64,000 nucleotides of DNA, from the NCBI RefSeq assembly GCF_030227115.1, contig NZ_JASSUA010000001.1, positions 1,674,001-1,738,000 of the forward strand. Reading direction: 5' to 3'. The DNA is from Marinobacter sp. SS13-12. Its GTDB lineage: Bacteria; Pseudomonadota; Gammaproteobacteria; Pseudomonadales; Oleiphilaceae. Position numbers and translations under genes: made by a program. The notes below the pieces were generated by a model. The model ran no database searches. It worked only from the letters and a program-made list of their open reading frames with translations, and had not been told where the DNA came from. The first letter of the stretch is position 1; each line of letters opens with the position of its first letter. This document shows, piece by piece, positions 1 to 7,705 of this stretch.

Positions 1-632
1 TGTACTGCAAGCTGGACGGGGTCTTCATACGACCAGAGCGTGCCTACCACATAAAACGTTTGTCGGCTGGACACGAGCGCAAGCGGGTTTACTGTGAGCT
101 GCTTGGGTTCCAGATCCTGCCGACCCTGGTACCAACCTTCGAACTGCACCCCCTGTAGCAATGCCGTGTGTATGGTTTCTAGCACAACTGGATCTATCGT
201 CGGGGGTAAGGTCGGCATCCAGTCCGGTATGACTCTCACTTTATCCCGCCATTCGGAAAGTCCATTAGGTTGAGCATCCAGAACTGCATCGGCTCGGCTA
301 AACCAGGGCATAAGTTGCTCTTTTGCGGTCAGCGGTAGGAGGTGTGCCGTGTGCTGGTTTAAAAGCGAGAACGCCAAGGCCACTGGTGGCGTCATTGCCG
401 GAAGATCGAACACATAGTCCTTGGGATAGTACCAACTGAAAGGGCGTTGCTCTTCATCACACAGCAATGGAAAGCGTCGGCTGGCATCCTGGAGATCACG
501 CTGCAATGAGCGCAGGCCAATTCTATATCCTTGTTCAGCCAGTTTGCTTTGAAGTGTTAGCGCGTCAATTTTCCTGGGTGATCTGGGTATCAGCCGGAGC
601 ATTTCCAGCCAACGCATAGCGACATCGCTCAT
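1..632 (-). CDS. WYL-domain transcriptional regulator (C-terminus outside window)
   Basis: Reading leftwards from the ATG at 632 there is an open frame to the window edge with no stop. The start reads MSDVAMRWLEMLRLIPRSPR, followed by a winged-helix-like N-terminus (about residues 1-70, with LQSKLAEQGY and LRSLQRDLQDASRRFPL typical of HTH_11-type WYL proteins). Later comes LTVNPLALVSSRQTFYVVGT, which matches the core strand pattern of the WYL domain (usual form PLGLV...WYLVA). WYL proteins are ligand- or nucleic-acid-sensing regulators, and many control defence loci (BrxR/CapW). It is divergent from the FtsZ-like gene at 769 with a 136-bp shared promoter region, so it probably regulates that operon. 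The last part of the protein is missing because of the window edge. Confidence 0.8.
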   Translation of the reverse strand, partial: MSDVAMRWLEMLRLIPRSPRKIDALTLQSKLAEQGYRIGLRSLQRDLQDASRRFPLLCDEEQRPFSWYYPKDYVFDLPAMTPPVALAFSLLNQHTAHLLPLTAKEQLMPWFSRADAVLDAQPNGLSEWRDKVRVIPDWMPTLPPTIDPVVLETIHTALLQGVQFEGWYQGRQDLEPKQLTVNPLALVSSRQTFYVVGTLWSYEDPVQLAV

Positions 633-768
633 GCATGCCTCATATCTGATTTGAATATGTTCGGGTTATCGCGGCCGAGCAGGCGACAGAATTTGTCGCC
701 AATGCCGGGAGAATAGCCCATGAATCGGCTATGACAAGCCGAGCATGGTGTTCACTGCGGAGGTTGTG

Positions 769-1758
769 ATGAGTGGAATGCTCAGAATCGTTGGGATTGA
801 CAGCTTTGGGGCCGGCATTATTGACACGTTGGTTCTCAATGGCGTCAGCAAAGAGGACTGTGTGCTTCTGACAATTGATCGTATGACTGCTCGGGAGTCG
901 GAGGCAGGAAAGGTCGTTCAAGTGGGCGAAGAAGAGCTCTCTGAACTCGGAGAACTCGACGGTCGCGCGGAACCGAGCGAAAACGTTTTAAGGGTGAAAC
1001 AACGTGTTGAAAAGGCATTTGGTGGAGCAGAACTTCTGGTGATCGTCGGGGCACTGGGAGAAAAAGCTTCAACCAAATTGTCGCTTCTCGCTGCATCTGT
1101 GGCCAGCGAAGTGCCCGCTACAACTTTGGCACTTGTGAGTACGCCTTTCAGTTTTGAAGACGCCAGTCTCCATGAGGAAACGGAAGTCGCGCTGCAACGA
1201 CTTGAGGGATTGGTAAATTCAATGGTTGTGATGGCCAATGCCGACATCACTTGGCGGTCATGTACGAAAATTCGCATGATGGAAGTTCTCAATGCTAGTT
1301 CAGCCGTAATGGCGAATGTGGTTAAGGGAATTTGTGACATTACAAATAGCCATGGCCTGATCAACGCCGATTTTTCGAAGGTTCGGACGGTTCTGAGCCA
1401 TAGAGGATTTTCCGCAGTGGGAGTTGGTAAGGCTGAAGGTGAAAACAGTCTTGAGTCCGCGCTATACCAAGCGGTTACGCATCCGATGCTCAGTCTATGC
1501 GATCTCAGCTCGGCCCAGGGGTTGATCGTACACGTTGCGGCTGGGCCTGATTTCAGTATTGGCGGGCTCGAATCGATCGATGCTTTTGTGAACAAGATTG
1601 TGGGAGATAAAGCGACGGTGATCCTGGGGCTGGCACTAGGCCACCAACCATCCAACTCGGTGACTGCTATGATTCTTGGGATGGGGATGGCAACCGTGGC
1701 GAAACCCAGGTTGGGCTCAAGATTTTCTTGTACGCTTCGGTTTGGAATGGCTTTTTGA
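769..1758 (+). CDS. Divergent FtsZ/tubulin-superfamily paralog lacking GTPase signature
   Basis: About 329 residues. Start chosen at 769 because GGAGG lies 5 bases upstream; an ATG at 745 lacks a site. The C-terminal half follows FtsZ closely: STPFSFED, VMANADI, GICDITNSHGLINADF, AVGVGKAEGENSLESAL, then LIVHVAAGPDFSIGGLESID and VTAMILGMG, matching the order of landmarks in real FtsZ. The key residues have decayed. The GGGTGTG tubulin signature is replaced by GALGEKAST (about residues 94-102). The T7 loop NxDFxxV is kept (N199, D201), but the catalytic second Asp is Lys (K204). There is no C-terminal ZipA/FtsA-binding peptide. It is therefore probably unable to hydrolyse GTP. It lies first in a run with a nuclease-like gene and opposite a WYL regulator. 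It is not the cell-division ftsZ, which sits in the dcw cluster. A defence or conflict role is inference. Confidence 0.82.
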   Translation: MSGMLRIVGIDSFGAGIIDTLVLNGVSKEDCVLLTIDRMTARESEAGKVVQVGEEELSELGELDGRAEPSENVLRVKQRVEKAFGGAELLVIVGALGEKASTKLSLLAASVASEVPATTLALVSTPFSFEDASLHEETEVALQRLEGLVNSMVVMANADITWRSCTKIRMMEVLNASSAVMANVVKGICDITNSHGLINADFSKVRTVLSHRGFSAVGVGKAEGENSLESALYQAVTHPMLSLCDLSSAQGLIVHVAAGPDFSIGGLESIDAFVNKIVGDKATVILGLALGHQPSNSVTAMILGMGMATVAKPRLGSRFSCTLRFGMAF

Positions 1759-1808
1759 TCTTTAGATAAAAACACTGCTGGTTAGTGGCCAGTGGCAGCG
1801 GAGGTAGC

Positions 1809-2405
1809 GTGGCGAATACGAAAGGCAACTTCTATGACGTCCAAAGAAATATGGCAGAAAGGCAAGAGGCCGTAGCATTCAGGCTCATGGATTGTGCTTG
1901 TGAACAATGGCTCAATGCCGAGATTCGAGCAATTTTAAATTCACCGGATACGACGAGCCTTAAAAGTAAAAAGGGAGACTATGCTATCGGCGAAGAAGGT
2001 CGCAGGGATATTTCGGTCTATTCGAGAGGAAGCTTAAGTCACCATATGGAGGTAAAGGTCATTTACCCCCAATATTCACAAAAGAGTGTGGCCGATAGGC
2101 TTCGAACTTTGAACGAACAACTGGCCAAAATGCTGGTTGATGCTGACATGACGAATCTTAGAAGAGTGGGAATGGTTTTTGGTGTATGGACATCAATGAA
2201 TAGCGGAGGCGGGAAGCCGGAGGCATTTTTCCGGGATTTCCGGCAAGCCCTTCAGGACCACTTTGAGGACAGTCCGTTCAAAAATCCGCACGGGTTCCGT
2301 AGCGTAGGAATGGTTGATACGGAGATCGAATGGGCGGGTGAACCTGTCAGGGTTGTGATGAAGGGGACCTTTTTCGCAGCCTCACATTCAGTCGCAAGTG
2401 TATGA
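1809..2405 (+). CDS. Predicted PD-(D/E)XK nuclease-like protein
   Basis: 198 residues from a GTG at 1809, chosen because CGGAGG lies 4 bases upstream; a GTG at 1785 has no site. No named family is recognised. The middle holds a pattern typical of the PD-(D/E)XK fold: a leading helix (MDCACEQWLNAEIRAIL), then GDYAIGEEGRRDISVY with an Asp, then HHMEVKVIY giving the E-x-K motif (about D67, E81, K83), then a helix (SVADRLRTLNEQLAKML) and a hydrophobic strand (RVGMVFGVW). It lies 50 bp after the FtsZ-like gene on the same strand, so the two are probably co-transcribed. No membrane segment or signal peptide is seen. The nuclease assignment is motif-based inference; a structure prediction would be the deciding test. 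Confidence 0.55.
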   Translation: MANTKGNFYDVQRNMAERQEAVAFRLMDCACEQWLNAEIRAILNSPDTTSLKSKKGDYAIGEEGRRDISVYSRGSLSHHMEVKVIYPQYSQKSVADRLRTLNEQLAKMLVDADMTNLRRVGMVFGVWTSMNSGGGKPEAFFRDFRQALQDHFEDSPFKNPHGFRSVGMVDTEIEWAGEPVRVVMKGTFFAASHSVASV

Positions 2406-2688
2406 CTGCACATTTTCCAAGCAAACCCGTTAGCCTCTGGCCACTGCAGAATCATTGAGCGATATGGAATGTTTTTCCAGGATTCGTCTGACAGGGACGT
2501 TGGTTCTGAAATCTGATTGAAAGTAAGAAAAGAATATCCCGTTGCTCGGGACCGAAATCCCGTTGATTTTATATTCTTTGATGTTTGAGGCACTTTTTTT
2601 TACAAACTGATTCAAGAATACGAGGGAGTTGCCAGGGAACTTGTGCTTTTATGACTATGCATTTGATGTTTTTCATAAGGAGGTGCAG
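2406..2688 (+). other. Intergenic stretch within the FtsZ-like operon
   Basis: About 280 bp, AT-rich, with stops in all forward frames. I see no convincing gene. A T-run (2588-2595) and A/T-rich stretches could hold a promoter for the third gene. The gap means the third gene may be separately transcribed. Confidence 0.4.
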
Positions 2689-3168
2689 ATGCTTGGCAAG
2701 TTGAAAGCGCAAAAAGAAAGACTGGCGGGAAGTGTGAAAGCTGCGAACCCAACAGAAAGCCTTCGGACGCTGAAGGAATCATCACAACAGAAGCTCAAGG
2801 GCGGGTCAGACAGGGTTAATGAGAGTCTCCGGAAGGTGTCTCAAAATACCTCAGAAAGCTTTTCTGCACAGAAAAAGAAGACCTCTGAGGTGATGCAAAA
2901 GCATTGGCCAGTGGTTGAAAAGCTTCTTGTTGAGGGCTTGCTCGGCGTTGCAGAAGAGAAGCTTCGAGATACTGAGTCGGTCGTGTATGTTTTCGACAAG
3001 GTTTACGAAGCCCTCCCCATAGCTATACGCCTACTGGTTGGGAGGGATAAGTTCATCGGTTACTGCGTAAGTCACCAAGCTCCGCTGCTTGAGAGAATTG
3101 ATGGCTATCGGGCAGAAAAAGAAGCAGTAGGCGTCAATGACCTTGCTTTAGAAGCGCCTGGCAAGTAA
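2689..3168 (+). CDS. Small helical hypothetical protein, third gene of the FtsZ-like module
   Basis: 159 residues. The ATG at 2689 is preceded by AAGGAGG with ideal spacing, so it is preferred over an upstream ATG at 2629. I do not recognise the family. The first 70 residues are Lys/Ser/Gln-rich and probably an extended helix or coiled coil (LKAQKERLAGSVKAA, SFSAQKKKTSEVMQK). The second half is more hydrophobic and predicted helical (VVEKLLVEGLLGVAEEKL, YEALPIAIRLLVGRDKFIG), possibly membrane-associated or packing against a partner. No signal peptide and no catalytic motif is apparent. It shares strand and AT-rich composition with the two genes before it, which suggests it arrived with them. 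Function unknown. Confidence 0.6.
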   Translation: MLGKLKAQKERLAGSVKAANPTESLRTLKESSQQKLKGGSDRVNESLRKVSQNTSESFSAQKKKTSEVMQKHWPVVEKLLVEGLLGVAEEKLRDTESVVYVFDKVYEALPIAIRLLVGRDKFIGYCVSHQAPLLERIDGYRAEKEAVGVNDLALEAPGK

Positions 3169-3310
3169 CCCTGCTCCTGAGTTATCGATCATTGTTGACC
3201 ATCATGCTCAGTTACCGGGGGTAGGGGCCAACAATGTCTGGAAATCTTGGGCCTCGAGACGGTCAGATTCAAGTTTAACCAGGTACCCATTATCCGAGCT
3301 GAAAAATACG

Positions 3311-3333
3311 AAAACCGGGACAGAGTTATTTCC
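3311..3333 (+). repeat. Dispersed repeat, degenerate copy
   Basis: AAAACCGGGACAGAGTTATT matches the core AAACCGGGACAGATCTATTTT found at several other places in the window. It sits 6 bp past the stop codon of the leftward enolase-superfamily gene. Confidence 0.7.
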
Positions 3334-3338
3334 TATTC

Positions 3339-4439
3339 TTACTCGTAGACATCCCGCAAGGAAAGTAAGGTAAAGTCTGGTACAACGCCGAGCCCGGGTC
3401 GATCACTGAGCCACATTCGGCCGTCCGCCACTTCCGGGGCACCCGTGGCGAGCTGCACTGTGTTGTAGTTGTGCAAATCAGTGGTATTCAGCAAGGCTCT
3501 GGGGGATGTGCTGGCGGCGAGGTGTGCATAGGCAGCTGTCGCGATGCCACTACCCCAAGCGTCTTCAATGGTCATGGGTATGCCCGCGTCTGCACACACA
3601 TCCCGAATGATCCGGGATGGTGTCAGCCCACCGAACTTGCTGACTTTCAACGCAATGGCATCCATGGCATCGTCTCTTAGCCCACGCTGCAACTCGTTCA
3701 AAGTGTTAAAAGCTTCATCCAGTTTGACTGGATGCCTGGCGCGCCGTCTGACCGACAGGCATTCGTCGTAACTGCGGCAGGGTTGCTCAAGGTAAATGTC
3801 CACATCCTCAATGGCCTTTGAAAATCGCAGTGCCTGATCGCGCCGCCAGGCGCCATTGATATCGCCAATCCAGAGCTCATCAGGTTGCTTGAGTTTGCCA
3901 AGCCTGCGAACCAGTTCAATATCCTCGTCCACCTCATGGCCCAGTTTGATCTGAATGTGCCGAAAACCTTCGGCACGATAACGACGAAGAGACTCTTCCA
4001 TTTCCCCTGGTTCGGCCAGTGGAACAATCCGATGCAAGGGCATGGATGCCGACTGAAGCCCGCCAAGCAGTGTGTAGACGGGAAGCCCACACGCTTTGCC
4101 CAGGAGATCCCAGCAGGCAATATCGATGGCCGCTTTGGCGACAGCCTGGCCGGTGAGCGCCTGATTCATACGTTCCTGAATCACCGACACTTGCCGAGGG
4201 TCCTGGCCAAGTATTTCAGGTGCCAGTAGTGATAGACAGGAAGGAAGGCCCTCGGCAAAAGCCGGCATGTAGTTGGGGCCGCAGGGGCACACCTCACCAT
4301 AGCCCTCCAGCCCCGTGTCTGTTGAGAGGGCAACAACCGTGGTTTCGAATCCCTGATGGGAGCGGCCGCCGGCAAAGGCATAGGCTTTTCCGGTGTATTC
4401 CAGATTGGCCGTGTATACCGCCATTCGCTCAATTCGCAT
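3339..4439 (-). CDS. Mandelate racemase/muconate lactonizing enzyme family protein (hydroxyproline-dehydratase-like)
   Basis: 366 residues, full length for the enolase superfamily (usual 360-390). N-terminal capping domain about 1-125, then a TIM barrel. Visible active-site elements: IQIKLG (barrel Lys), the metal ligands in GDINGAW (Asp), LEQPC (Glu) and KLDEAF (Asp/Glu), then ALKVSKFGG with the second Lys. The opening EYTGKAYAFAGGRSHQGFET and GYGEVCPCGPNY resemble members annotated as cis-3-hydroxy-L-proline dehydratases and relatives in the MLE subgroup, so proton abstraction from an alpha-carbon of an amino acid or betaine substrate is likely. Exact substrate unknown. It stands alone, with no transporter or pathway partner adjacent, and ends against a dispersed repeat. 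Confidence 0.85.
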   Translation of the reverse strand: MRIERMAVYTANLEYTGKAYAFAGGRSHQGFETTVVALSTDTGLEGYGEVCPCGPNYMPAFAEGLPSCLSLLAPEILGQDPRQVSVIQERMNQALTGQAVAKAAIDIACWDLLGKACGLPVYTLLGGLQSASMPLHRIVPLAEPGEMEESLRRYRAEGFRHIQIKLGHEVDEDIELVRRLGKLKQPDELWIGDINGAWRRDQALRFSKAIEDVDIYLEQPCRSYDECLSVRRRARHPVKLDEAFNTLNELQRGLRDDAMDAIALKVSKFGGLTPSRIIRDVCADAGIPMTIEDAWGSGIATAAYAHLAASTSPRALLNTTDLHNYNTVQLATGAPEVADGRMWLSDRPGLGVVPDFTLLSLRDVYE

Positions 4440-4819
4440 AGGTTAACCCCACCATCAGTGGAACTGTGATGAGACAAACTTAGTTCACCGGACTATGAAT
4501 AGATAGCGGTGCCAAATCCGAGATTGAGCCCCTATTAACCGGCTTTGTAGTTCGTTTAACATCGACCTTCAATGCACAGAACGGATTCTGTGCTTCAAAA
4601 GCAAGGGGAAGCTGATGCCAGGACAGGCCTGGGTGATCGTTAAGCAGGGGATGGTTCGCCGTCAGATGAATTGATGGTGGAGGTTAATAAAGTATCACTG
4701 GCAACCGGGCAATAAGAGGACGAAGATAGGTATCAGCTCTTGAACATGGCGTTCGTTCATGAAAACCGGAACCGCATGCCCCTTGGCTATCATGTGCATT
4801 CACGGAGGGCGCGCTGCAA
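4440..4819. other. Intergenic region, no gene seen
   Basis: 380 bp between divergently oriented genes. No open frame with coding character is seen on either strand. It presumably holds the promoters for the enolase-superfamily gene (leftward) and the diguanylate cyclase (rightward). Confidence 0.4.
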
Positions 4820-5713
4820 ATGCTCGATCATATTCACGCATTACTCTCGTCCCAGTCTGCCTTTCGAGTTGGTCTGCTTTGCGCGCTGATCTTATTGGTT
4901 ATAGGTGTCATCGATCAGCTGACAGGGAACGAGATTGCTCTGGCACTTTTTTATCTCATTCCTGTCGGCATTGCGGCCTGGTACCTAGGCCGACGCGTGG
5001 CTTTCCTGATGGCCCTGGCGGCCGCTATTGTCTGGCTACTGGTTGACCACACGTCCGGCCGGTCCTATAGCCACCCGGCAATCGCGTTCTGGAACGCCTT
5101 GGTTCGGTTAAGCTTTTTTGCTCTGACGGTCTATCTCATGTCGATAATTCGAAAGCTCCTGGAAACCCAGACGGCACTTGCACAGATGGATAGTCTGACA
5201 GGCCTTCACAATGCCCGGTCGTTCGGGCAGGAATCTGCATCGGTTTTCGATATTTCCCGCCGCCATGGCCACAGTACGGCGCTGGGCTATATCGATATAG
5301 ACGGCTTCAAAGGTGTAAATGACTCGTTTGGCCACAGTGCAGGTGATGAAATTCTGAAGGCTGTAGGTTGTGCTCTGACCAAAAGGCTAAGGATCTCCGA
5401 TCTGGGAGCACGGCTGGGCGGCGACGAATTCGCCATACTGCTGCCTGAAACCAGCATGCTTGGCGCACGTAGCTTTTTTAAAGACCTGCACAAAGCCCTT
5501 GTCAATTTGGCCGAGAGTAACAACTGGCCCATAGGATTCAGCGTGGGGGTGGCCGTGTTTCCTGTTCCACCGTTGAATTCCGACGAAGCTATTCGCCTGG
5601 CAGACGACCTGATGTACAAGGTGAAACGCTCTGAGCGGAATAGCGTATTATTCTCTGAATTCGATGCAGGGGCCGAAAACAACGTGAAAACCGTGAAAAC
5701 CGGGACAGATTGA
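4820..5713 (+). CDS. Membrane-anchored diguanylate cyclase (GGDEF)
   Basis: 297 residues. The N-terminal ~110 residues hold about four hydrophobic segments (VGLLCALILLVIGVI, IALALFYLIPVGIAAWYL, FLMALAAAIVWLLV, LVRLSFFALTVYLMSII), giving an integral membrane sensor domain. A short linker (KLLETQTALAQMDSLTGLHN) leads to a GGDEF domain with YIDIDGFKGVND and the intact signature RLGGDEFA, so c-di-GMP synthesis is expected. No obvious RxxD inhibitory site stands out. GGAGG lies 12 bases before the ATG, rather far. The last residues KTGTD and the stop codon are supplied by the dispersed repeat at 5696-5722, so the native C-terminus may have been altered. Confidence 0.9.
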   Translation: MLDHIHALLSSQSAFRVGLLCALILLVIGVIDQLTGNEIALALFYLIPVGIAAWYLGRRVAFLMALAAAIVWLLVDHTSGRSYSHPAIAFWNALVRLSFFALTVYLMSIIRKLLETQTALAQMDSLTGLHNARSFGQESASVFDISRRHGHSTALGYIDIDGFKGVNDSFGHSAGDEILKAVGCALTKRLRISDLGARLGGDEFAILLPETSMLGARSFFKDLHKALVNLAESNNWPIGFSVGVAVFPVPPLNSDEAIRLADDLMYKVKRSERNSVLFSEFDAGAENNVKTVKTGTD

Positions 5714-5722
5714 TCTATTTTT
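5696..5722 (+). repeat. Dispersed repeat at the convergent ends of two genes
   Basis: GAAAACCGGGACAGATTGAT followed by CTATTTTT. It carries the TGA stop of the rightward GGDEF gene (5711-5713) and, on the other strand, the TAG stop of the leftward 85-residue frame (5715-5717). Confidence 0.75.
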
Positions 5723-5972
5723 CGAGTGTTAATTCCTCACCTTGGTGTTTCGGCTCACTTTCAGTTTTCGAGATTTTCGGCGGTGGTGGCGTCCAAGCCT
5801 TCAGCAACTGCCCAGCCTCCTGATAAAAATGCGGCACCGCCTTCTCCAGCTCCTCAACAAACACCTTCCGCCCACTGAACTTCCCGGCAAGATCCACCTC
5901 GTAAACAACTTCCAGCGTTGTGGCAGCCGAGTTGGACGTGTCTGATTCCAGCAACTCCGGCGAATCCCGCAA
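5715..5972 (-). pseudogene. 5'-truncated hypothetical gene between two repeat copies
   Basis: Frame of about 85 residues with coding-like composition (TTLEVVYEVDLAGKF, SGRKVFVEELEKAVPHFY). The same frame continues upstream of the nominal ATG as FLKDLRDSPELLES straight into the dispersed repeat at 5982-6003. This suggests that the 5' end of a longer gene was removed where the repeat now sits. The stop codon lies inside the next repeat copy. Family not recognised. It could still be translated as a short protein, but I regard it as a remnant. Confidence 0.45.
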
Positions 5973-5981
5973 GTCTTTCAG

Positions 5982-6003
5982 AAAACCGGGGCAGGTCTAT
6001 TGT
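5982..6003 (+). repeat. Dispersed repeat, degenerate copy
   Basis: AAAACCGGGGCAGGTCTATT. It lies exactly at the upstream break of the truncated leftward gene. Confidence 0.65.
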
Positions 6004-6094
6004 TTGCTAGCGGAAAATGCTGAAAGGGGCGGATGGGTAAGTCGTTGCCGATGCTCGCCCAGGCGAAGCCGCTTTAGCGGGGGCACCACATTCA

Positions 6095-6385
6095 CTATGC
6101 TGAAGTACGATTATCTTCAATAGCGTCAAGCCTGACTGTAAAGCCGCAGGCAGCAGCATACTTATTGACAGTTCCCCAGCTCGGATTACTTTTGCCCCGC
6201 TCAAGCCTGGAAATGTTACTTTTGTTTGTCCCCAGTTTCTTTGCGACATCTTCCTGTGTAAGGCCTGCTTTCGTCCTCATAGTGATCAACTGATCAATCA
6301 GACTGAACTCTTCCTCAAGAGCATCGTATTCTTTGCGAACTTCAGGATTTTCCAGTGCCTTTTGCTTAAAATTTTTGAAGTTCAT
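6095..6385 (-). CDS. XRE-family antitoxin (HigA-like)
   Basis: 96 residues. The C-terminal half is a Cro/C1-type helix-turn-helix: LITMRTKAGLTQEDVAKKLG, NKSNISRLERGKSNPS, TVNKYAAACGF. It overlaps the toxin stop by four bases (ATGA), the usual layout for a toxin-first HigBA-type module, so the two are translationally coupled. It should bind the toxin and repress its own promoter upstream of 6705. The N-terminal ~30 residues (FKQKALENPEVRKEYDALEE) form a charged helix often seen in these antitoxins. Confidence 0.88.
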   Translation of the reverse strand: MNFKNFKQKALENPEVRKEYDALEEEFSLIDQLITMRTKAGLTQEDVAKKLGTNKSNISRLERGKSNPSWGTVNKYAAACGFTVRLDAIEDNRTSA

Positions 6386-6705
6386 AGCTTTTTGACCTCC
6401 TTCAAACGCTCTTTGGCGAGCTCCAGGTCTTTCTTTGGTATTTTCTGACCCTTCTTCAAAAACACATGCAGAATGATGATTCGTTTACCCTGCATATAGC
6501 AGAAAAGTCCTCTTCCAATTCCCTCTTTGGCCTTCGCGCGGATTTCGAAAAGCTCATCACCTAGTGACTTCGTATGTGGCTCTCCAAGGTTGGCCCCGTG
6601 TTTCTCCATCAAATCCATCAACCGGATCATTCGTGCTTGAATCCTGGGCGGCATCCGGGCCAGCTCTTGATCTACTTTTCCGTAGAGTTCAATTTCCCAA
6701 TCCAT
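6382..6705 (-). CDS. RelE/HigB-family toxin (phage-derived Gp49-like)
   Basis: 107 residues, normal for the Gp49-like HigB family. Conserved features are visible: an N-terminal helix with ELARMPPRIQARMIRLMDLM, then HTKSLGDELFEIRAKAKEGIG, then RGLFCYMQGKRIIILHVFLK and the Lys-rich tail KKGQKIPKKDLELAKERLKE. In this family such basic residues position mRNA in the ribosomal A site for cleavage. It lies upstream of and overlaps the antitoxin, the reversed (toxin-first) order typical of HigBA. A likely -10/-35 region lies in the AT-rich stretch 6715-6745. Confidence 0.88.
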   Translation of the reverse strand: MDWEIELYGKVDQELARMPPRIQARMIRLMDLMEKHGANLGEPHTKSLGDELFEIRAKAKEGIGRGLFCYMQGKRIIILHVFLKKGQKIPKKDLELAKERLKEVKKL

Positions 6706-6839
6706 GGGTGCTCCTTTTACTTTAGTGTTATCATATACGATAACTTTGGTGCTTGGGAAGTGTGTCCACCAAGATGTACCTATTTAGGTTCAACGGTGTT
6801 GCGCATCTCTCAGATGAACTCGCCGAAAGGATCGCCATA

Positions 6840-7256
6840 ATGACATCGCAAATTGAAAATGCTCAAAGCCCCTGGACCAGCTTCCTCGCGCATCTGTTCA
6901 TGATCCTCGTGGCCTGGACCGTCTTTATCAAATACCTGCTTCCGATCGGCTTTGCGCTGGCCGCCAATGAGGCGTGGGCAACCTATATCTACTGGGACCT
7001 GTGGCCGGTTGCGCACCTCTGGCTGGCCTGGGCGCTGTTGGCGAGGCCGTGGTATACGCGCCTGCTGGCTATTGGCATGTCTGTAGTTGAGATTCTGATC
7101 ATCACCACGCTGTTCATCTGGTTCCTGGCGGAGCCGGAGTGGTCCATCTGGCGCACGAACTGGTTTGTGAATAAGGTGTTTGTGTTGTCAGCGGTTGTTC
7201 TGGTGTTGGGTACGGCAGTGTTCCGTCCGGAAACTCTGAAGATGCGGTCTTCCTAG
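6840..7256 (+). CDS. Small integral membrane protein, unknown function
   Basis: 138 residues from the ATG at 6840 (AAAGGA about 8 bases upstream); an upstream GTG/ATG extension exists but lacks a site. Four hydrophobic segments are visible: FLAHLFMILVAWTVFIKYLL, WPVAHLWLAWALLA, LAIGMSVVEILIITTLFIWF and KVFVLSAVVLVLGTAVF. No known domain is recognised. A monocistronic gene, divergent from the toxin-antitoxin pair; the long-form repeat begins 4 bp after its stop. Confidence 0.7.
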   Translation: MTSQIENAQSPWTSFLAHLFMILVAWTVFIKYLLPIGFALAANEAWATYIYWDLWPVAHLWLAWALLARPWYTRLLAIGMSVVEILIITTLFIWFLAEPEWSIWRTNWFVNKVFVLSAVVLVLGTAVFRPETLKMRSS

Positions 7257-7260
7257 CGGG

Positions 7261-7349
7261 AAACCGGGACAGATCTATTTTTGATGGGTTTTACGGCATA
7301 GAATTGGCGAATGGTATCAACTGGATGTTCATGTGGCACCCAGATAACA
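7261..7349 (+). repeat. Long form (~88 bp) of the dispersed repeat
   Basis: Begins AAACCGGGACAGATCTATTT and continues through CATAGAATTGGCGAATGG and CACCCAGATAACA. A second copy of the whole stretch lies at 14529-14617, with about three quarters of positions matching by eye. Both copies sit immediately upstream of a gene start. Confidence 0.75.
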
Positions 7350-7370
7350 AGCGCAGCGACAGGCCCTATT

Positions 7371-7676
7371 ATGCATTTGGATAAAGCAAAAAAGCGCATT
7401 GCAAAGCAGGTTAAGAAGGGCTTTCATGGCTATCCGTTGGTTTCGCTGGAGTACTTTGGTAAAGCGAACGTTGGTAAGGCGCCGGATTCAGCCACTGAGG
7501 TCGTTGTTTCATTTACTGAGGAAGAGGGCGCCGATCCCCAGAAGCAATCGTTTGTAAGTGGCGGTGATGCCCGGGAAGATGAAACGATTCAATCCACCCT
7601 CGTGAAAATTATTGAGCGGGCGGACGCCAAAACGGTGACCGAGATCGACGGCATTTCCACTCTCAGTGAAATTTGA
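7371..7676 (+). CDS. Hypothetical protein
   Basis: 101 residues from the ATG at 7371; the upstream part of the frame is inside the repeat, so I exclude it. It starts MHLDKAKKRIAKQVKKGFHG, a basic helix, then YPLVSLEYFGK, TEVVVSFTEEEG and a C-terminal helical part (ETIQSTLVKIIERADAK). Soluble, no signal peptide. The composition is coding-like and the stop is followed 8 bp later by another repeat copy, so the gene is a one-gene module between two repeats. Function unknown. Confidence 0.6.
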   Translation: MHLDKAKKRIAKQVKKGFHGYPLVSLEYFGKANVGKAPDSATEVVVSFTEEEGADPQKQSFVSGGDAREDETIQSTLVKIIERADAKTVTEIDGISTLSEI

Positions 7677-7683
7677 TTACTGG

Positions 7684-7705
7684 GAAACCGGGACAGATCT
7701 ATTTT
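7684..7705 (+). repeat. Dispersed repeat
   Basis: GAAACCGGGACAGATCTATT, close to consensus. On the minus strand its CTA supplies the TAG stop codon of the MFS transporter (7699-7701). Confidence 0.75.

Noticed and set aside
745..768. Upstream ATG as start of the FtsZ-like gene
   Set aside because: No ribosome site; GGAGG fits the ATG at 769 and homology begins there.
918..1775. Long leftward open frame opposite the FtsZ-like gene
   Set aside because: Ser/Pro/Thr-rich with no domain; the opposite strand has clear FtsZ homology and a ribosome site.
2430..2615. 61-codon leftward frame between the nuclease-like gene and the third gene
   Set aside because: No ribosome site, no recognisable domain and opposite to the operon; treated as intergenic.
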